Positions 21,701-34,645 of a DNA stretch of 64,000 nucleotides are shown here, piece after piece. Under the pieces are notes generated by a model. It searched no databases, was not told where the DNA came from, and saw only the letters and a program-made list of their open reading frames with translations. The DNA lies in assembly GCA_028751875.1 (NCBI GenBank), contig CM054135.1, positions 67,524,747 to 67,588,746 on the forward strand. Reading direction: 5' to 3'. The position numbers and the translations under genes are program-made. Positions within the stretch are counted from its first letter, which is position 1. Every line of letters begins with the position of its first letter. Origin of the DNA: Rapana venosa. Its lineage: Eukaryota; Mollusca; Gastropoda; Neogastropoda; Muricidae.

Positions 21701-24124
21701 TGCACACAGGAGCTTGATGTTAAAAAGCACATGAGTGCTTATTTGATTATCCTCAAAATGAAAGAGAAGATAAATGAATGAATGAATAAATGAAATAACC
21801 ACACACTTTTTTTAAAAAGAATATAATGATTCTGCTTTCTTTAATAGTCTGCAAATTTCCTGGGAAAAAAGACATGATCTTGAAAACCAAGCTTAACACT
21901 TTTTGTCTGAAATCTACTGTCTGTTTCGCTCTATAAGCTGTTTCCTTATATTGTTTTAGAATATGAAATGGAGAAGTAATTTCTGGTCTTGTTTACTGTG
22001 GTTTTCCAGCAGAGGAAGCAGTCAGCACAAAGTGGAGTGGAGCCTAAGGAGGAAGACTCATCCCAGTCATCCTTCACCTGTATTTCCTGCCACCAAGACT
22101 TTGACCAAGCTGCAGAGTACATGTCACACATGTGCTCCAGTGATCAGAGTCCACCATCCCTGAACATAACAGAAGAAGATCTTTTGCAGAATGGAGTTGT
22201 AGGCACAACAAGCAAAGGTGAAGACCTGTACAATGAAGTGATTGTGGATGACAGCTTGAAATACCGGCGTATAGTAGGTAGCAAAGTTATTTATCATTGC
22301 CCGATATGTGAAGCTGTTTTCACAGATCTCTTTCAGTTTAACTTGCACAGAGAAGAGGCTCATCCTGAGCAGGATGCCATGAAGAGGTTTGAATGCCAGG
22401 CATGCAAGAAAACTTTTCTGGGTCGAAGAGTTCTGAACCAGCATTACAAGCGGAATCATCCTGATGAAAATTTCTACACATGTTCAGTTTGTGATCAGAA
22501 CTTTCCCACAGTAAGCAGCCTGTGTTTGCATAAACGCAACCATGTAGGTCACCGCCCTTTTAAGTGTGAGGACGAAGGCTGTGACAGGGCCTTCCCTGAT
22601 GTGGCCTCTCTTAACCGCCATAAGCGTACTCACTGTAAAGAGCGCCCTCATGTTTGCCAGCACTGTGGCAAGGCCTTCAAAATGCAGAACCATCTTCGCG
22701 AACATACACGACTGCACACCGGTGAGAAACCTTTTGTGTGTGAAATATGTGGGGTAGGTTTTGCGCAATCTAATGGGTTGAAATCCCATGCCAGGCAGCA
22801 CATGCTGGACCGGAAAAACCAGTGTAACATATGCCACAAGGTTTTTTCCCACCCACAGTTCTTGGAGTTGCATAAGAAAAACCATAGTGAAGAAAAACCA
22901 TTCTCCTGTGAAATTTGTGGACAAACATTCCGAACTACAACCAATCTTGGAGCTCACAAGCGTCTCAAACATGATATAGTTAATCGAAAAGGAACAAATG
23001 TGTTTACATGTGATGTATGTGGGTCGACTTTTGCTCAAGCCTGCAATCTGGCTGTTCATAAAAAAATCCATGGTGGTGAGAAGCCGTTTGGCTGTGACCT
23101 GTGTGACCAGACATTCCGCACACCAGCCAATCTGGGTGCTCACAGAAAACTGAAACATGAGATGGACAGCTTTAGGGAGGAAAAGCATTTTACATGTGAC
23201 ATTTGTGGAGCTTCTTTTTCTCAAGCATGCAATCTTGGCATTCACAAAAAGAAAAAACACATTGATGTTCCCTCTTCTACAGAAAGAAATTATGTTTGTG
23301 ACATTTGTGATGCAAGGTTTTCAGAACCGTGCAACTTAGGTGCTCACAAGAAAATCAAACATGCTGAAGAATCTGATGATGGGCGTCCTGTTTTTGAATG
23401 TGATATTTGCGCTGCTAAATTTTATCGTGCTTGCAATTTGTCAGGCCACAGAAGACGGAAGCATGGAGATTCAGGAGACATGAAGGAAGCAGACAAACCT
23501 TTCATGTGCCAGTTTTGCAGTCTCCGCTGTTCAAGTCTGGAGAATCTGCAGGAACACAAAACAAAAATTCATTTCAGTATGCCAACAGGTTTCCCTAACA
23601 AGAAAAACAGCTCTGGCACAATGGCCAAGGCACAGCAGCAAACCACTCTTCCATCAACTCCTGCAGCATTCAACATTCGGCAACAGCAGAGTGTTTCAGA
23701 GCCATCCAATGTGGACATTCAGCAGCATAACATTCCTCAAAGCTATCCAAAGTCCATAGCTTTTCCCAGTGCAGTTCCTGTGTCCTCTAATACTGAAGAA
23801 CTTTCTCACCATGATTCATTCATAGACCACTCAGAATCAGTTGCTGCAACCAGTGAAGGCAAGTACACAAATAACAGTTCACGTGCATTCATTACACCAG
23901 GATATGACCTTCAGCAGAAACTGGCATTTGACCAATCAACAAGTGCTTTTGATTCCAGGCTGACAAATATGGCCAATCCCAGCATGCCCAGTTTTCCACT
24001 GGGTATTCGCCCACTTGCTTGTCATGTTTGTGGAGCACAGATGCCTGATGATCGCACCTTATTTCAACATCTTGAAATGCACACCAATGAAAAATATCTA
24101 CATGATGTGTTTTCAGCACAATGA
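18765..24124 (+). CDS. C2H2 zinc-finger protein, 832 residues, three coding exons
   Basis: Coding exons are 18765-18938, 19783-19992 and 22010-24124, all joined in phase 0. The start is the first ATG after an in-frame TGA at 18732, in an exon whose acceptor ends at 18725. The N-terminal 128 residues are acidic and low in complexity. A degenerate finger (C-x2-C...H-x3-C, about 150-171) precedes 14 C2H2 fingers (about 223-649); a Gln/Ser-rich linker leads to finger 15 near the C-terminus (about 797-819). Only one linker is a classical TGEKP. Fingers 8-13 (22901-23464) share a repeated NLGAHKK-like helix with Asn at +3 in each. I see no KRAB, SCAN, BTB or ZAD domain. It is most likely a nuclear DNA-binding transcription factor; I do not recognise an ortholog. 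The first donor (CAG|GTTCCC) is weak. Confidence 0.9.
19228..19335 (+). mobile_element. SINE family B 3' fragment
   Basis: 5'-truncated copy with GATGACAAAATTTACAAAAC, GATGTAAAAAAGCACGAGTG and CTTGAAATAAAAAAAATAAA, in intron 1 of the zinc-finger gene. Confidence 0.75.
20004..20690 (+). mobile_element. 5'-truncated L2/CR1-like LINE, C-terminal RT end and 3' UTR
   Basis: Translation gives SRLDYCNSLLVGLP in one frame. After a frameshift it gives QNSAARLVLRKKK, HITPLLQSLHWLPVSQRLKY, SFSVSGPSTWNDLPLSLR and a stop at 20452-20454, the signature C-terminus of L2/CR1-group LINEs. The 3' UTR ends in GCGCTATATAAATTCCATAT with an ATT-rich tail. The element starts only about 12 bases inside intron 2 of the zinc-finger gene. 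It is inactive. Confidence 0.88.
21425..21800 (+). mobile_element. SINE family B, full-length copy
   Basis: It has a tRNA-like head, diverged at the A-box (TACCCTGGTAGTTAGAAT), with B-box GGATTTGAACCC. The body reads GATGAGACTATAAACCAAGG, the tail AAGCACATGAGTGCTTATTT and then ATAAATGAATGAATGAATAA. It lies in intron 2 of the zinc-finger gene and follows a C run at 21374. Confidence 0.85.
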
Positions 24125-24393
24125 ATCATGCCAGTGAATGAAAGTGGAGGTCAGACAGTGTTGTAGCTTATTAAACGGTTTCTTTCTCTGATTACAATCA
24201 CAGGATTTAGTTAAGCAGATCCAGCAGATCCAGCTATTAAAATCATGAATTGAGGGCTTTTTGTTCATATTATCAGTGATTGTAGGTTAAGTGAAGGCTT
24301 TTTCATATTATGTTTAATTAATGCGACTGCACTAGTGCTTGGAGCCCTTTGACAAACAATTCTTTAAAACAAAATTTTTTGTTTTTCCTTGGC

Positions 24394-24490
24394 TAGAGCT
24401 CCATGGTTCACCAATGGTAAGAATTTGCGTATGCAACTATTTTTGCCTACCATGAAGGTAGCTGCATTCTGACTTCAGGGATAATTGTTT
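24394..24490 (-). repeat. Repeat F, copy 5
   Basis: The + strand reads GGCTAGAGCTCCATGGTTCA, then CCAATGGTAAGAATTTGCG, then ACCATGAAGGTAGCTGCATT. It lies in the 3' UTR or downstream region of the zinc-finger gene. Confidence 0.75.
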
Positions 24491-24599
24491 CATTTGATAT
24501 CCATGTTCTGTTTTGGAAAAGTGACTTTATTCCTTAGCTGGAATAAGTTGTTGGTCTTAAATTTTAAAAGGAAATGTAAGTGTGGCTGATGCAGCATGT

Positions 24600-26260
24600 C
24601 TTACATGGTACCTGTTACAGGAGTATGACAAGTTGTATGGATGGGGAGCTGATCAGAAGACTGTTGCATTTGTACAGGGCACTTGTGCCTTCCAAACTTG
24701 ATTGTAGTTGCTAGATTTATGGATCAGCAAGGCTTTTGTACTTGAAGTCTCTGGACACCGTTAACCATTAGGGATTAAGAATTTGTTTGGGAGTGTTTTG
24801 AACTACACCAGTTTACTATCTCTACACAGAAGCTTTAAAACCCTCTCTGAAAAATAGCTGTCTGACATTGACTTTAAATTACTACATGATTCTCTATTCA
24901 GGGTATAACACCTCTGCTTATGACTTTGTTCTTAACACCCAGTGCTGGGCAAAGTTTGAGAACCTCCCTATGCCATACCGCCTCTGGGGATTTACATCCT
25001 CTCTGATCTCCAAAAAGCATGTTTCAATTTGGGTGTTATCTGTGACTTTGCTAAGTTCTCTGAGAACCCTATTTGGACGATGGAAACCCTGGTTGTTTGA
25101 TTTGATTTTGCTGCTCTTAAGAAGGATGTCACCAGTTCAGTGGTTTACGAGGTCTTTTTCATGGAACTGTGTCAGTCTTATCCGTCCTGCTAAAACATTT
25201 TCACAGGAGGATCAAAGTCTGAGGTTGCCTGTGCCACCCATTGTCCTATCATTATGGAATCTGCACTTTCCAAGTGCTTGTCTTAGGACAGCTTGGCATA
25301 CACTGCTGAACTTAGTGCTTTTGTTTGTCCCTAAAGCTGATTCAGCTATCTCAAGAGAAAGTTTCTTGGTCTGTGCAGATTTGCTGTTAGCTTTGGGGGC
25401 CACTGCTTGTAGGAAAATAAATCATCCCAAGCTTCAAGAGTTTGATCTGTATACATTTTCACGGCGGGACAGAATTAATATTGTTCTGGTATAGGTCCCA
25501 GGGCAATGAAACAGTGGACTGAATCGCCAAGAGTGCTACAAGGAAGGAGATATGTAAGTCTTACTGTACTATATACAGATTTAACATTTTTTAAGTGAAG
25601 ATTTATGCGCAGTCCCTTTGGCAAGAGAAATGGATCACTCAGACTGACAGTAAACTTTTTCCAGATTCACCCTGACCTGAAGGAAGTGCCCCCTTGTTTT
25701 GTGAAAAACAGAAAGGAAGAAACAATGCTCACCAGGATACACATAAGCCACTCACACATTACTCACATTCATTTGCTCAAAGGTGAAGGAACCCCATGGT
25801 GTGTGATATGTCATGTGCAAATAGCCATCAAGCATCTGTTTCTTGATTGTCAAGGTGTCCAGGATATAAGGCACAAGCATTTTACTGCAGGCTCCTTAAA
25901 GATCCTGTTTTGCGATGTTCCACTGAACACCCTTTACTTCCTAAGAGAACTATGCATTTTCTGTCTGAAATAAGTTAACATGTCATAGTTAGTTACTCCA
26001 AACAAAGTTTGGTTTTGAGGATTTGGGTATTGTTTTATCTTATTTTATGTGTTGTTTGTGTGACTTTCCCACAATACAGTGATCATCTTTGGTTAACCCT
26101 TATGGTTGGCCAGGGTGTTGATATGAGTAAAAACAGTAGAGTTAGTTTTAAAGCCAGTTTTAATCTGTAAGTAGTTGTACAGATTTCATCTGAGATTTAA
26201 AATTTAACACGGTGACAGCCCCAATGAATATGGCCTCAATGGTCAGCGGGGGCTATAAGC
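24600..26260 (+). mobile_element. Decayed Jockey/I-group LINE with RNase H remnant
   Basis: Conserved blocks appear in shifting frames with many stops. LYRALVPSKLD, IYGSARLLYLKSLD and GLRICLGVF lie within 24670-24800. AYDFVLNTQCWAKFE follows near 24918-24962. An RNase H end, ELILFWYRSQGNETVD and IAKSAT, lies near 25470-25540. A C-terminal Cys/His segment with CVICHVQIAIKH and EDIR-like residues lies at 25800-25880. The order matches the C-terminal third of molluscan Jockey-like elements. The open stretches at 24868-25494 and 25605-25973 are remnants, not host genes. The 3' boundary is uncertain. Confidence 0.8.
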
Positions 26261-27246
26261 AATTCCACTGGATTGGGTTGGAAGCTGCATTGAGTGAGAA
26301 TATTTTGTGTGCTGCACAAAGTTAACAGAGATAGTGATGAGTTGACATGCCTGGGAACAAGGAATATTTTCATTATCTCCTGAAATAGAAAGCTTTGTAA
26401 AGCATTGCATGTGATTTCTTTGGACTTGAGTCCATGGAGTGGAGAATATTGTTAATCAAAGGACAAGAAACGGTGTTTGGTGCTAGCTTGACTAACTGGC
26501 AAAGTGATTTTTGCATGATAGTTTCAAGGCTGATAAACTAAAAAGTACCTAAAGCAAGAAGGAAGTAAAGAGCATGCGGGAATTAAGAATAACTCTAGTT
26601 TTACTTTTTCTGTCTCCCTTGATCTGTCTTACTGTGTGTTGTTTGTCTCTTAAACTTTTTTTTTTCTTCTGTTGAACTTTGCACTTTATGAATTTCTTTC
26701 TTTTTGTCTTTTTTGGGGTGTTCTTTTTTTTTTTTGTGGGGGGGGGGGGGGGGTCCCACAGGGATTCATTACATAACATCAATGCTTTCTCTCCTGACTT
26801 TTTTCCTCAGTATGTGTATGTGTGTGCGAGTGAAAGATTCCATGTGTGTATGAGGATGTTTACTGCAAATCATTTTAGAAGACCAACGAATAACTCAATA
26901 AGTTCATAAATCATTTTAGAAGACCAATGAATATGTTTTTAGTAAAGAACTAGTCTCATTTTTCTTACTGTTCCTTTGCCTAAAAATTAGTGAACTTACA
27001 TCAGACTTGCAAATAGTTAACAGCTGTAGCGATTCAAAGACGTGAACTCTAAAACTCTGTTGTGAATACTGAGTGCTTATCAATCAGATTTACTGTCTCT
27101 GTTGTTCTTTTTTTTTGCCCCCCTAAAGAATGTAAACAGCACTGGGGAAACAATTTACTCATAATCAAAAGAAAAGAAAAAATCTCATTTTAGAACTGGT
27201 TTGCACTCTCAGTTCACAGTCTGTAAGTTTACAAAAAGAACTTCTT

Positions 27247-27342
27247 CTTGAACACCCAGACAGCAACTGTTGTTGTCTGTCATATGAGTGAAAGTGCTTT
27301 GCACTGCTGTTAAGCACCTGACAAGTCAGGCCCAGCGCATCC
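27247..27342 (+). repeat. Repeat H, copy 1
   Basis: It shares AGACAGCAACT, GTCTGTCATATGAGTGAAA and GCACCTGACAAGTCA-like segments with 29690-29792. Confidence 0.75.
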
Positions 27343-28002
27343 AATCAAAAAGAAATTAAATATAATTTAAATTTTTTTTTTTTTAAACGATAATAATTTA
27401 TTCAAGAAAAGGCCATGGCCCCATTTGAAGGGGTATACATCATTGGTAATGGTTTGTGCATTCCACACCTAAGTCCTATACCTCCAACACATACATAACC
27501 TTTTTGCAATCTAAAGGTAAATCATGACATCATCGTTTCTCTTCTTTTGAAAGACTTATGCAGGTACATAGCAACATTTTGTATAGTGTTTTCATTGGTG
27601 GAGGACAAAAGTAAAACTAATCGAAATAGTGCAGGTCTGTCATAAAACTTAGAAGGAATGTATTTTATTATTAATTTTTTTAATGTTTTTACAAATTTTT
27701 TCAAATATATTACAAAATACCAAAAACCAGGGGGAAAAATCCCCACACACAAGGACACAAACCGTCAAGAGCAACAAAAAACAACAAACAAACCAAAAAC
27801 AAAAAACCACAACAAAACAAAAAACCTGTATCCGAAAAACATCATTGTGTGTAGAAACATGGTCGCTGAGGGAAATACAGACACAAACAGAGCTACCAAA
27901 CATACAAGCATATTCTAATAACAATAATAATCTTTACATCCAAAGTTTTATATTACATGTGTATGTATGTTTGTCCGTCGTGTCCGACGATGACCTTCAA
28001 AA

Positions 28003-28300
28003 CAGCAGAGGAGGCAGCTGCTGTTTTGGAAACTGGGCAGAAATTTGATCATAGTGGAGTGCCTTGCCCACAGTACATCCCCACTCTCTCGGCCAAGTGG
28101 GCATAAGGACAGTCAGCGTTGGAGATGTTCTCCGAAGGCCAACCAGCCCCCAGGGCTGCAGCACATAAGGACTGTGCGAGTCAAGCCTCCTAGTCAGAGA
28201 GTCATAGTCGATCACTAAAGACTAAGCTGTAAAGTGGAATTCCATGAGTGGGAAAACCACTGGTCATACAGCCTCTCACTTTGCTGTTTCCCCAGCGTCA
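28003..28300 (+). other. Possible interspersed element, unassigned
   Basis: A more GC-rich block than its surroundings (GGCAGCTGCTGTTTTGG, CCAACCAGCCCCCAGGGC, TAGTCAGAGAGTCATAG) ends before the CATA microsatellite. It reads like repeated gastropod DNA, but there is no second copy in the window and no coding signal. Confidence 0.3.
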
Positions 28301-28303
28301 ATG

Positions 28304-28410
28304 GTTTAATACATACATACTAACATACATGCATAGATACATACAAGCATACACACACACATACATACATACATACATATATACATACATGATACATACA
28401 TACATTGATA
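28304..28410 (+). repeat. Imperfect (CATA)n microsatellite
   Basis: A tract of CATACATA units with interruptions. Confidence 0.9.
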
Positions 28411-29689
28411 AACATACATGTCTGCACTGATGCAGACTCAATCAGAGCAAGAGACTCTTGGATGTGCAGCATAGAAAAAAGAACAAACAGCAAAAATCCA
28501 GATTAGATAGATATGCCTTGGATGTGTACAGATTAAGGACGTATTCCACAAGCCACATATTAAAACAAGTGATATCAAAACCTGTATTAAGTAGTTCATA
28601 CAGTTATTCCTTGTTTACAACTCTTTTTTTTGGTCTGTGGAGACTGCGTGTCTGTTTTATCTACTTTTACCTGCTTTTCACTTCCCTCTAGGGTTCTTTT
28701 CATGCTTCCATTAAGCCCATATATGGGAGCCATCTTCTCTGGAAAACATGGTAAGTCATATTCAAATAAGCTGCATGCATATCAATTTTAAACTTTGTGT
28801 TTAGTTCTCTTAAAAATATGTGAATGCTTGGAACAGTTTTATTGATTCTACATTTATAATATATAAAAAACTTGCCAAACAGAATAATGAAATCTAGTAC
28901 TTCGTCATATTTAATATTTTCAGGCACACCAAATAAAATCAGCTCATTGTCAAATGATAGATTGCAACAGTTAATACATTTTGTTTTTAGTACATTTTTT
29001 TTAGTTCCCTCCAGAAAGAGAGAGAAAAGCGACAGTTATATAAATAGTGCTCTACTGCATCTTTTTCCACGAATTAAATATAATATTAATATATTAGTCT
29101 TCAGAAATCTGTGGTATATATGTGTAGGGAATTCAGATTTGACTTGGACATAAGGTCAAATTTGTGCAGACAAGAAATTCAATTTTCACATCAGGTAACG
29201 CACAGCAGGTCACTAGTTTTCGTACATAAGACAAACTGATCATTGATTGAAGGGTTTTTTAAGTTGTGTTCTATGTTGATTGGGAAAATAACAATGAATA
29301 ATGTGATAGATTTTCCTTTTATATAAGATATTTCAGTACCATTGTTTAGTGTTTAGTATGGATAGATACAACAAGGATTATTTGTAATTGAAAACATGAA
29401 TATCATACATTCATATGTATGAATCATTTTTTAAAAATCTTTTGTGGGTAGAAAATTAAATCCCTGATGATGTAGCATGTAGAAGCCTTGGTCATAATTT
29501 CATTTTTTAAACACTCATTGTTCAGATATAATAATTCGTAATGGTCTGATTAAAACCTTTGTTGATGTGGGGAGAACAAAAGGGTCCAATTCTATGGCAG
29601 GTTTGTGTGTTTTTGGTGAGGAGTTAAGGAAGATTTTTTTTTAATGATAAGAGAAATATAATCAACTTAAAAATTCCACATTGTTTTTC

Positions 29690-29792
29690 TTTGAACACTC
29701 AAGACAGCAACTAGTCTATTGTAGTCTGTCATATGAGTGAAAATGTGTTGTATTGCCATTGAGCGCCTGACAAGTCAAACCCAGTGCGTACA
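29690..29792 (+). repeat. Repeat H, copy 2
   Basis: Same orientation as 27247-27342 and about 2.44 kb away. Confidence 0.75.
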
Positions 29793-32700
29793 ACTTCAGT
29801 GTGGGAGAGAATTGTTACATTTTTAAGTCTTTCTGGAAAAAGGCAGGAGAATGGACCAAGAAGGGAGAAAACAGACAAGAAGGAGGTGACAGAAGAAAAG
29901 GAACAAGGCAGACACAAAGAAAGGAATAGGAAAGAGGGAATTCCTAGCACAGAATTTCCAAAAGGTGGGGATGCTATTTATACTGACCCAGCATTCCCAC
30001 GGGGGGTCTACATAATGTACATTGTTTGAGAAAATCAAGTTAAATTTGAGAAAATGCATCTGGATACCTCTGCATCTTTGAATGTGATCATGTAATATTG
30101 ATCTATGAATTGTCCCAAGCCTTTACAGAGCAATGGTTTTATCTCGTGATTTCAGAAGTGCATTCTATTAGAATGGTTTCAAGTGCATATTTAATGTATT
30201 TTTATAGCAAAGAAGTATGTTTCGTAGATGTGACCAAAATTGCCTGTCAAAACAAAACATTCCAGAAACACATTTTGATAGGGAAATGACTGTTGTTGAG
30301 AAAGCCATTATGAAAGTTTGCTTTTTGCTAGAAATGCAAAAGTCAGTTTATCACTCTATGCCCCACCAGAAACAAAGAAGGAAAAGGGGTCTTAACTTTG
30401 ATAATGTTTGTTTTATATATTGGTACTGTATTTATTGTTGTTTCAAATTGGCTGGAGGGAAATACCATCAATGTTGATCTGTAAAACCTTCATTTGTAAC
30501 TTTTGAACAGGTCACTCGCAGGTAAAGCCTGAATGGCAGTATCATATCAGTAAGGTTGTAGTTGTACTACCCTTTCATTCATTCATTGCCAACACTTTCA
30601 AATGTTGCGTTGAAAATATTGGTTACGAATACATTGAATACTAGTGCAAGGTACTTTGGTATTGGGGTTTGGGTGCCTTTGTAGTATGAGTAGTACATTA
30701 GTAGTGCTCCAACCAGCAGAAAATTCTGTGCTAGAAGTTTGCACCTTTTTATCATTCCATTGTTTTGGTTGATGGTTGGTTTGGTTTTTTGTATGGCCTG
30801 CCAGTTGATTGTAACCATCACTTTTTCCCTGTTTATTCAATGCCTTTGTTTTTATTATTTAAAAAAAAAATACTATCTACCTATCTTGTAAGTGTCTGAA
30901 AAAGGATTTTATTGGCGGGGGGCTCTTTTTAGATTAGATAATTGGGTGCTTTCGTGCTATTGTCTTAAATGTCTCAGAAATGTGATTTGCTCATTGGCAT
31001 TTTTGGGCTGTGTATACCCTCTGTATGCACTCTGTGAATCTGCTTTTAATGACTTTACATTGGTGTTTTGTTAGCCCATACTAGAGGCATTTTTCACTTT
31101 TGTGTGCAAGTGAATTGTATGTGCCTAATTTTCTTTTCTGTGTTTGATGTTAGTGCAAAAATTATGAACATTGAATATGACAGGTGTGTGAAATGGTGTT
31201 ATGTGGCTTGATATTGTTGGTGTTTTGAAGTGTTATGTATTTTGATTGTGCATGGCTCCAGTGTGGTGCTGATGAGTTGGCAGGACTGTATAAACCAAAA
31301 GTATACATGTATAAAAACAAAATTTTGTTGAGTTTCACTATATTCCAAGGTGGCTCAGTGGCTGTAAGATGACGGGTGTAGATACAGACTTTTGTTTCAT
31401 GTTGGTGAAGTGTCATTATATTTTCAATAATGATTGTGGTTTCATTCAGTCAGATTGTGATTTTGAATACATTTACCTTATCTGTTCACTTTCAGCAGCA
31501 TTTTGGAAGCCATACTTTGAATATTGGACATTTGTTAAGATGAAACAATTATGGAAGATTTTGATATTGATGTCTTTGTGTGAAGTGAGTCTGTGTATAG
31601 GATAAGAACTGTGAACATGTTCTAATTGCAGTAGTGTGTGATTAAATGAGGCAGAAGTTGATGTTACAAAATTTAAAGTGAATTGCCATCTGGCAGGTGC
31701 AAAATTTTCTTGTCCTATTGTCTTTAGCTGTAATGCAAATTCTTATCGTAAATTAGCATTTTGTTTAAACTTATAAAAACGATTCTCCTTTTTTGTCTCA
31801 TGGTATAGCCAGAAATGTCTTGGATATTTATCATTTTATCTCTAATGGTTAATTGATTTTTATGTTGACAGTAAAATATCTAAAATAAGTATCCCAGAAC
31901 TTCTTGATTTTTTGATAGGATAGGTAAAACTGACAAATAATCTCTGTGGAATCAGTTGTCAATATTTTTTGTTGGCTGTCAGATTTTTATTGAAGTAATC
32001 CCAGCCATAAACACACAGTGAAGAAATAAATTGCTGACCAGGCAAAGAACCGCTAGTGCACTTTTTGCGCTTACAAAATAAACATTTTCTTCCATTTTCA
32101 AAGAACATGTACTCTAAAAATACACGTAGATTTTTTTCCCTTCATTTTTAAATGATAATTATATGGTGTGTGTGTGTGTGTGTGTGTGTGGCGTGCGCCA
32201 AGTATAAGATATTTCATTGCTTACTGTTTATTCAGTGTACTCATATTGTGATCATTATCTAAAATCAGAACTTTTTTGTGGGTGAAAAAATACATCTGGT
32301 GTATGGGTTGAAAGTATATATATATATTTTTTATATATGTGGTGTTTGGGTCTTCTGATTTTGTAGTACTAATATTCTGATAGTTTGCAAACTGTGTACT
32401 TTGTTAGTTTGTGCAGTATTGGAATATGATGGTGTGCTGCACAAAGAAAGATGGGTTTTTACTTTTTATGTACTTTAGATTTTTTTGTCAGCCATATCCT
32501 AGGATACTATTTGCTGATATGTACATTTCATGGTCATGTTGTTGGTTTGTTATTGTATGGGCATTGTCTATTTTGATTGCATATTTGATTTTGGAAATAT
32601 TAAGACAAAAGTTAAAAGTCAGGGATTGTGGAGTGATATTTACAAGATGATTTAATTTGAACAGTGTTCTGATATTGTTTCACGATTGTTGATGTTTAGA

Positions 32701-34577
32701 TACTGTATAGTATGTGCCATGTCCAGTTGGTTTTACCTGATGCCAGTTATGATTTTAATGTTAGCTGCCATTCTCGATCAGTGCTAATTTTGTATTCAAT
32801 TTTAAATTATCGACTGACTTCTTTTCAGTCTCTTTGGTCTCATCAACCTTTTAGAATATTAAGTATATGGCAAATGTTTGTCAGAATATTAATATATGTC
32901 CAACCTTCTTTTTTTTTGTTAATGATCTTTTATAATAAAATATGTATGGATGGTTCTAAAACATTCTTAAAGGGCCTCTTTAGTGGAGTTTAAGAAGAAA
33001 AAAAGATAATCAGATGGTTTTAATTTCCTTTACCTTGTATCAATGTAAGAAAGGGGGGGGGGGGGGGGAGGAGTTATCATGTGGTTTTGGCATGCATTTA
33101 TCTTGATGCTTTTATTTGTGTATTGTTTGTTTTAATAATTCTTTTACATCTCGTAGATGAATATATATCAATTGTAGAAATAACTTTATTCTTTGATGTT
33201 AAGACTTGATAGTTGCATCAAATTTTGTACATATACTCATCTTTATCAGAATGCAGAAATATACAAAATGTGTGTTTTAATCTTTACTTTTAGAATAAGA
33301 AAAAGAACCAAATAAGCAGATAAGATTTTTTTTTCGGGGGGTGGGGGTTCCTTTTTTAAAAAGAAAAATCTTATGCATTTCTATTTTTGTAATGGTTACA
33401 ATGTGGATATAAAATAGTATAATATTGCACTATCATTTCATTGAGAAATTTTTTTGTTGGGGGGGGGAGGGGGATTAAAGATTCAATGTCTAGCTTGGTC
33501 AAGGTCACAAATGAAATCTGTACATACCATATAATTGAACTCATAATTATCTGTACAAATTTGATGCTTTTGTGGATATGGGTTTTTGTCTTCTTTTTAC
33601 GTCATTATGTAGTAACTTTATTCATTCTTTATTTCTTAGTTTCAGGCCATATTATAATAAACAAAAAACAAACAAAAGAATTGTTTTCTTCAGTATAGAT
33701 AAAATGGCAGAGAGTAAAGCTTGGCAGGTTATGATATTACCTATTCAGCTAACACATAGGTGAGTAAAAGGCACAATGGAAAATGAATGGAAAGTGAAGA
33801 AGTTTGCTTCAGGTGCCCATGTGCATTTGATTCTTGTTGATCTGTGAACTAGCCAGTGGGTCATGTAAGCATCCTTGGCTTGAAGTTGTATGCCCTTTTT
33901 TCTCTATAAAGTGATTGTTTGGTGGTCATAATTTTTTTAATCCTTGCTTCATCCTTGGTTTGTATTTGGGGCACAGTAAAATCAGGTTGTCACCGGGCCA
34001 GATTTCTATTACTAGGTGTTGAATATCACACTATATTATTCGTTTTCTGATGTACTACTGCTGATACTTTGAATTATGCATTTCCATCTTGGGGCATTTC
34101 CATTATTAAAACATCTTTTATGTAATTTTAAAATGTGTTCTATGATATATGAACATGATTACAAAGTTAAGTAATTGATTCGTTTTCTAGGAAACCCCCC
34201 CCCCCCCCGACAAATTATCAAAATAAAAGCAAAAGCAGTACTTCCCACCCCCACCCCCCCACCCCTCACCACCACCCCCCGAAAAAAAGAGATAAAATTA
34301 AAACAGACAAAAAAGAAAGTTAAAGGTTTTGTCTTTTTTTCCCTTTTTTAAAAAAAAAACAACAACTACAATTGATAAGCTATTAAAATCTTTTTTGTTT
34401 TTATTTTAAACCCACATCTATTGAAAAAAGGAGAGCCAGGGATTTTTCCATTCTATCTTTCTGCTGCCTCAGAATGGCTCTTCTCTTACATTTCAAGAGA
34501 ACTATCAGAGAAACTTTACACTTGAAAATAACGACACTGACCTTATGATCTGTAAGAAAAGCAGTAAGCTGAAAATA

Positions 34578-34645
34578 ATAATAATAATAATAATGTATGG
34601 AATTTATATAGCGCTGAATCTTGTAAAGCAACAAATCAAAGAGCT
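34578..34645 (-). mobile_element. 3' end of L2/CR1-like LINE
   Basis: An (AAT)n tail is followed by the reverse complement of AGCGCTATATAAATTCC and TTTGTTGCTTTACAAGA. It matches the 3' ends at 20660, 45700 and 57680. Confidence 0.8.

Larger units (their letters stand above)
26290..34190. other. Intergenic stretch, T/G-rich on the + strand, no gene recognised
   Basis: It has no coding homology. It contains G runs (26738-26753, 33053-33068), a pair of related ~100-bp repeats (27247-27342 and 29690-29792), a possible dispersed element (28003-28300), a CATA-rich microsatellite (28304-28410) and (GT)n at 32166-32190. Much of 30-33.8 kb is T-rich and C-poor, as in long 3' UTRs or introns, but I cannot assign it to a transcript. 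Confidence 0.5.

Noticed and set aside
22484..23260. 258-residue open frame on the minus strand across the zinc-finger exon
   Set aside because: It is antisense to a clear C2H2 array. The open frame follows from the repeated codon pattern of the fingers, and it has no domain of its own.
24868..25494. 208-residue open frame as a host gene
   Set aside because: It lies inside the decayed Jockey/I-type LINE, whose conserved blocks appear in other frames on either side and within it.
27658..28048. Lysine/asparagine-rich open frames near 27.7 kb
   Set aside because: They are translations of an A/C-rich low-complexity tract, with no domain, no conserved start and no splice context.
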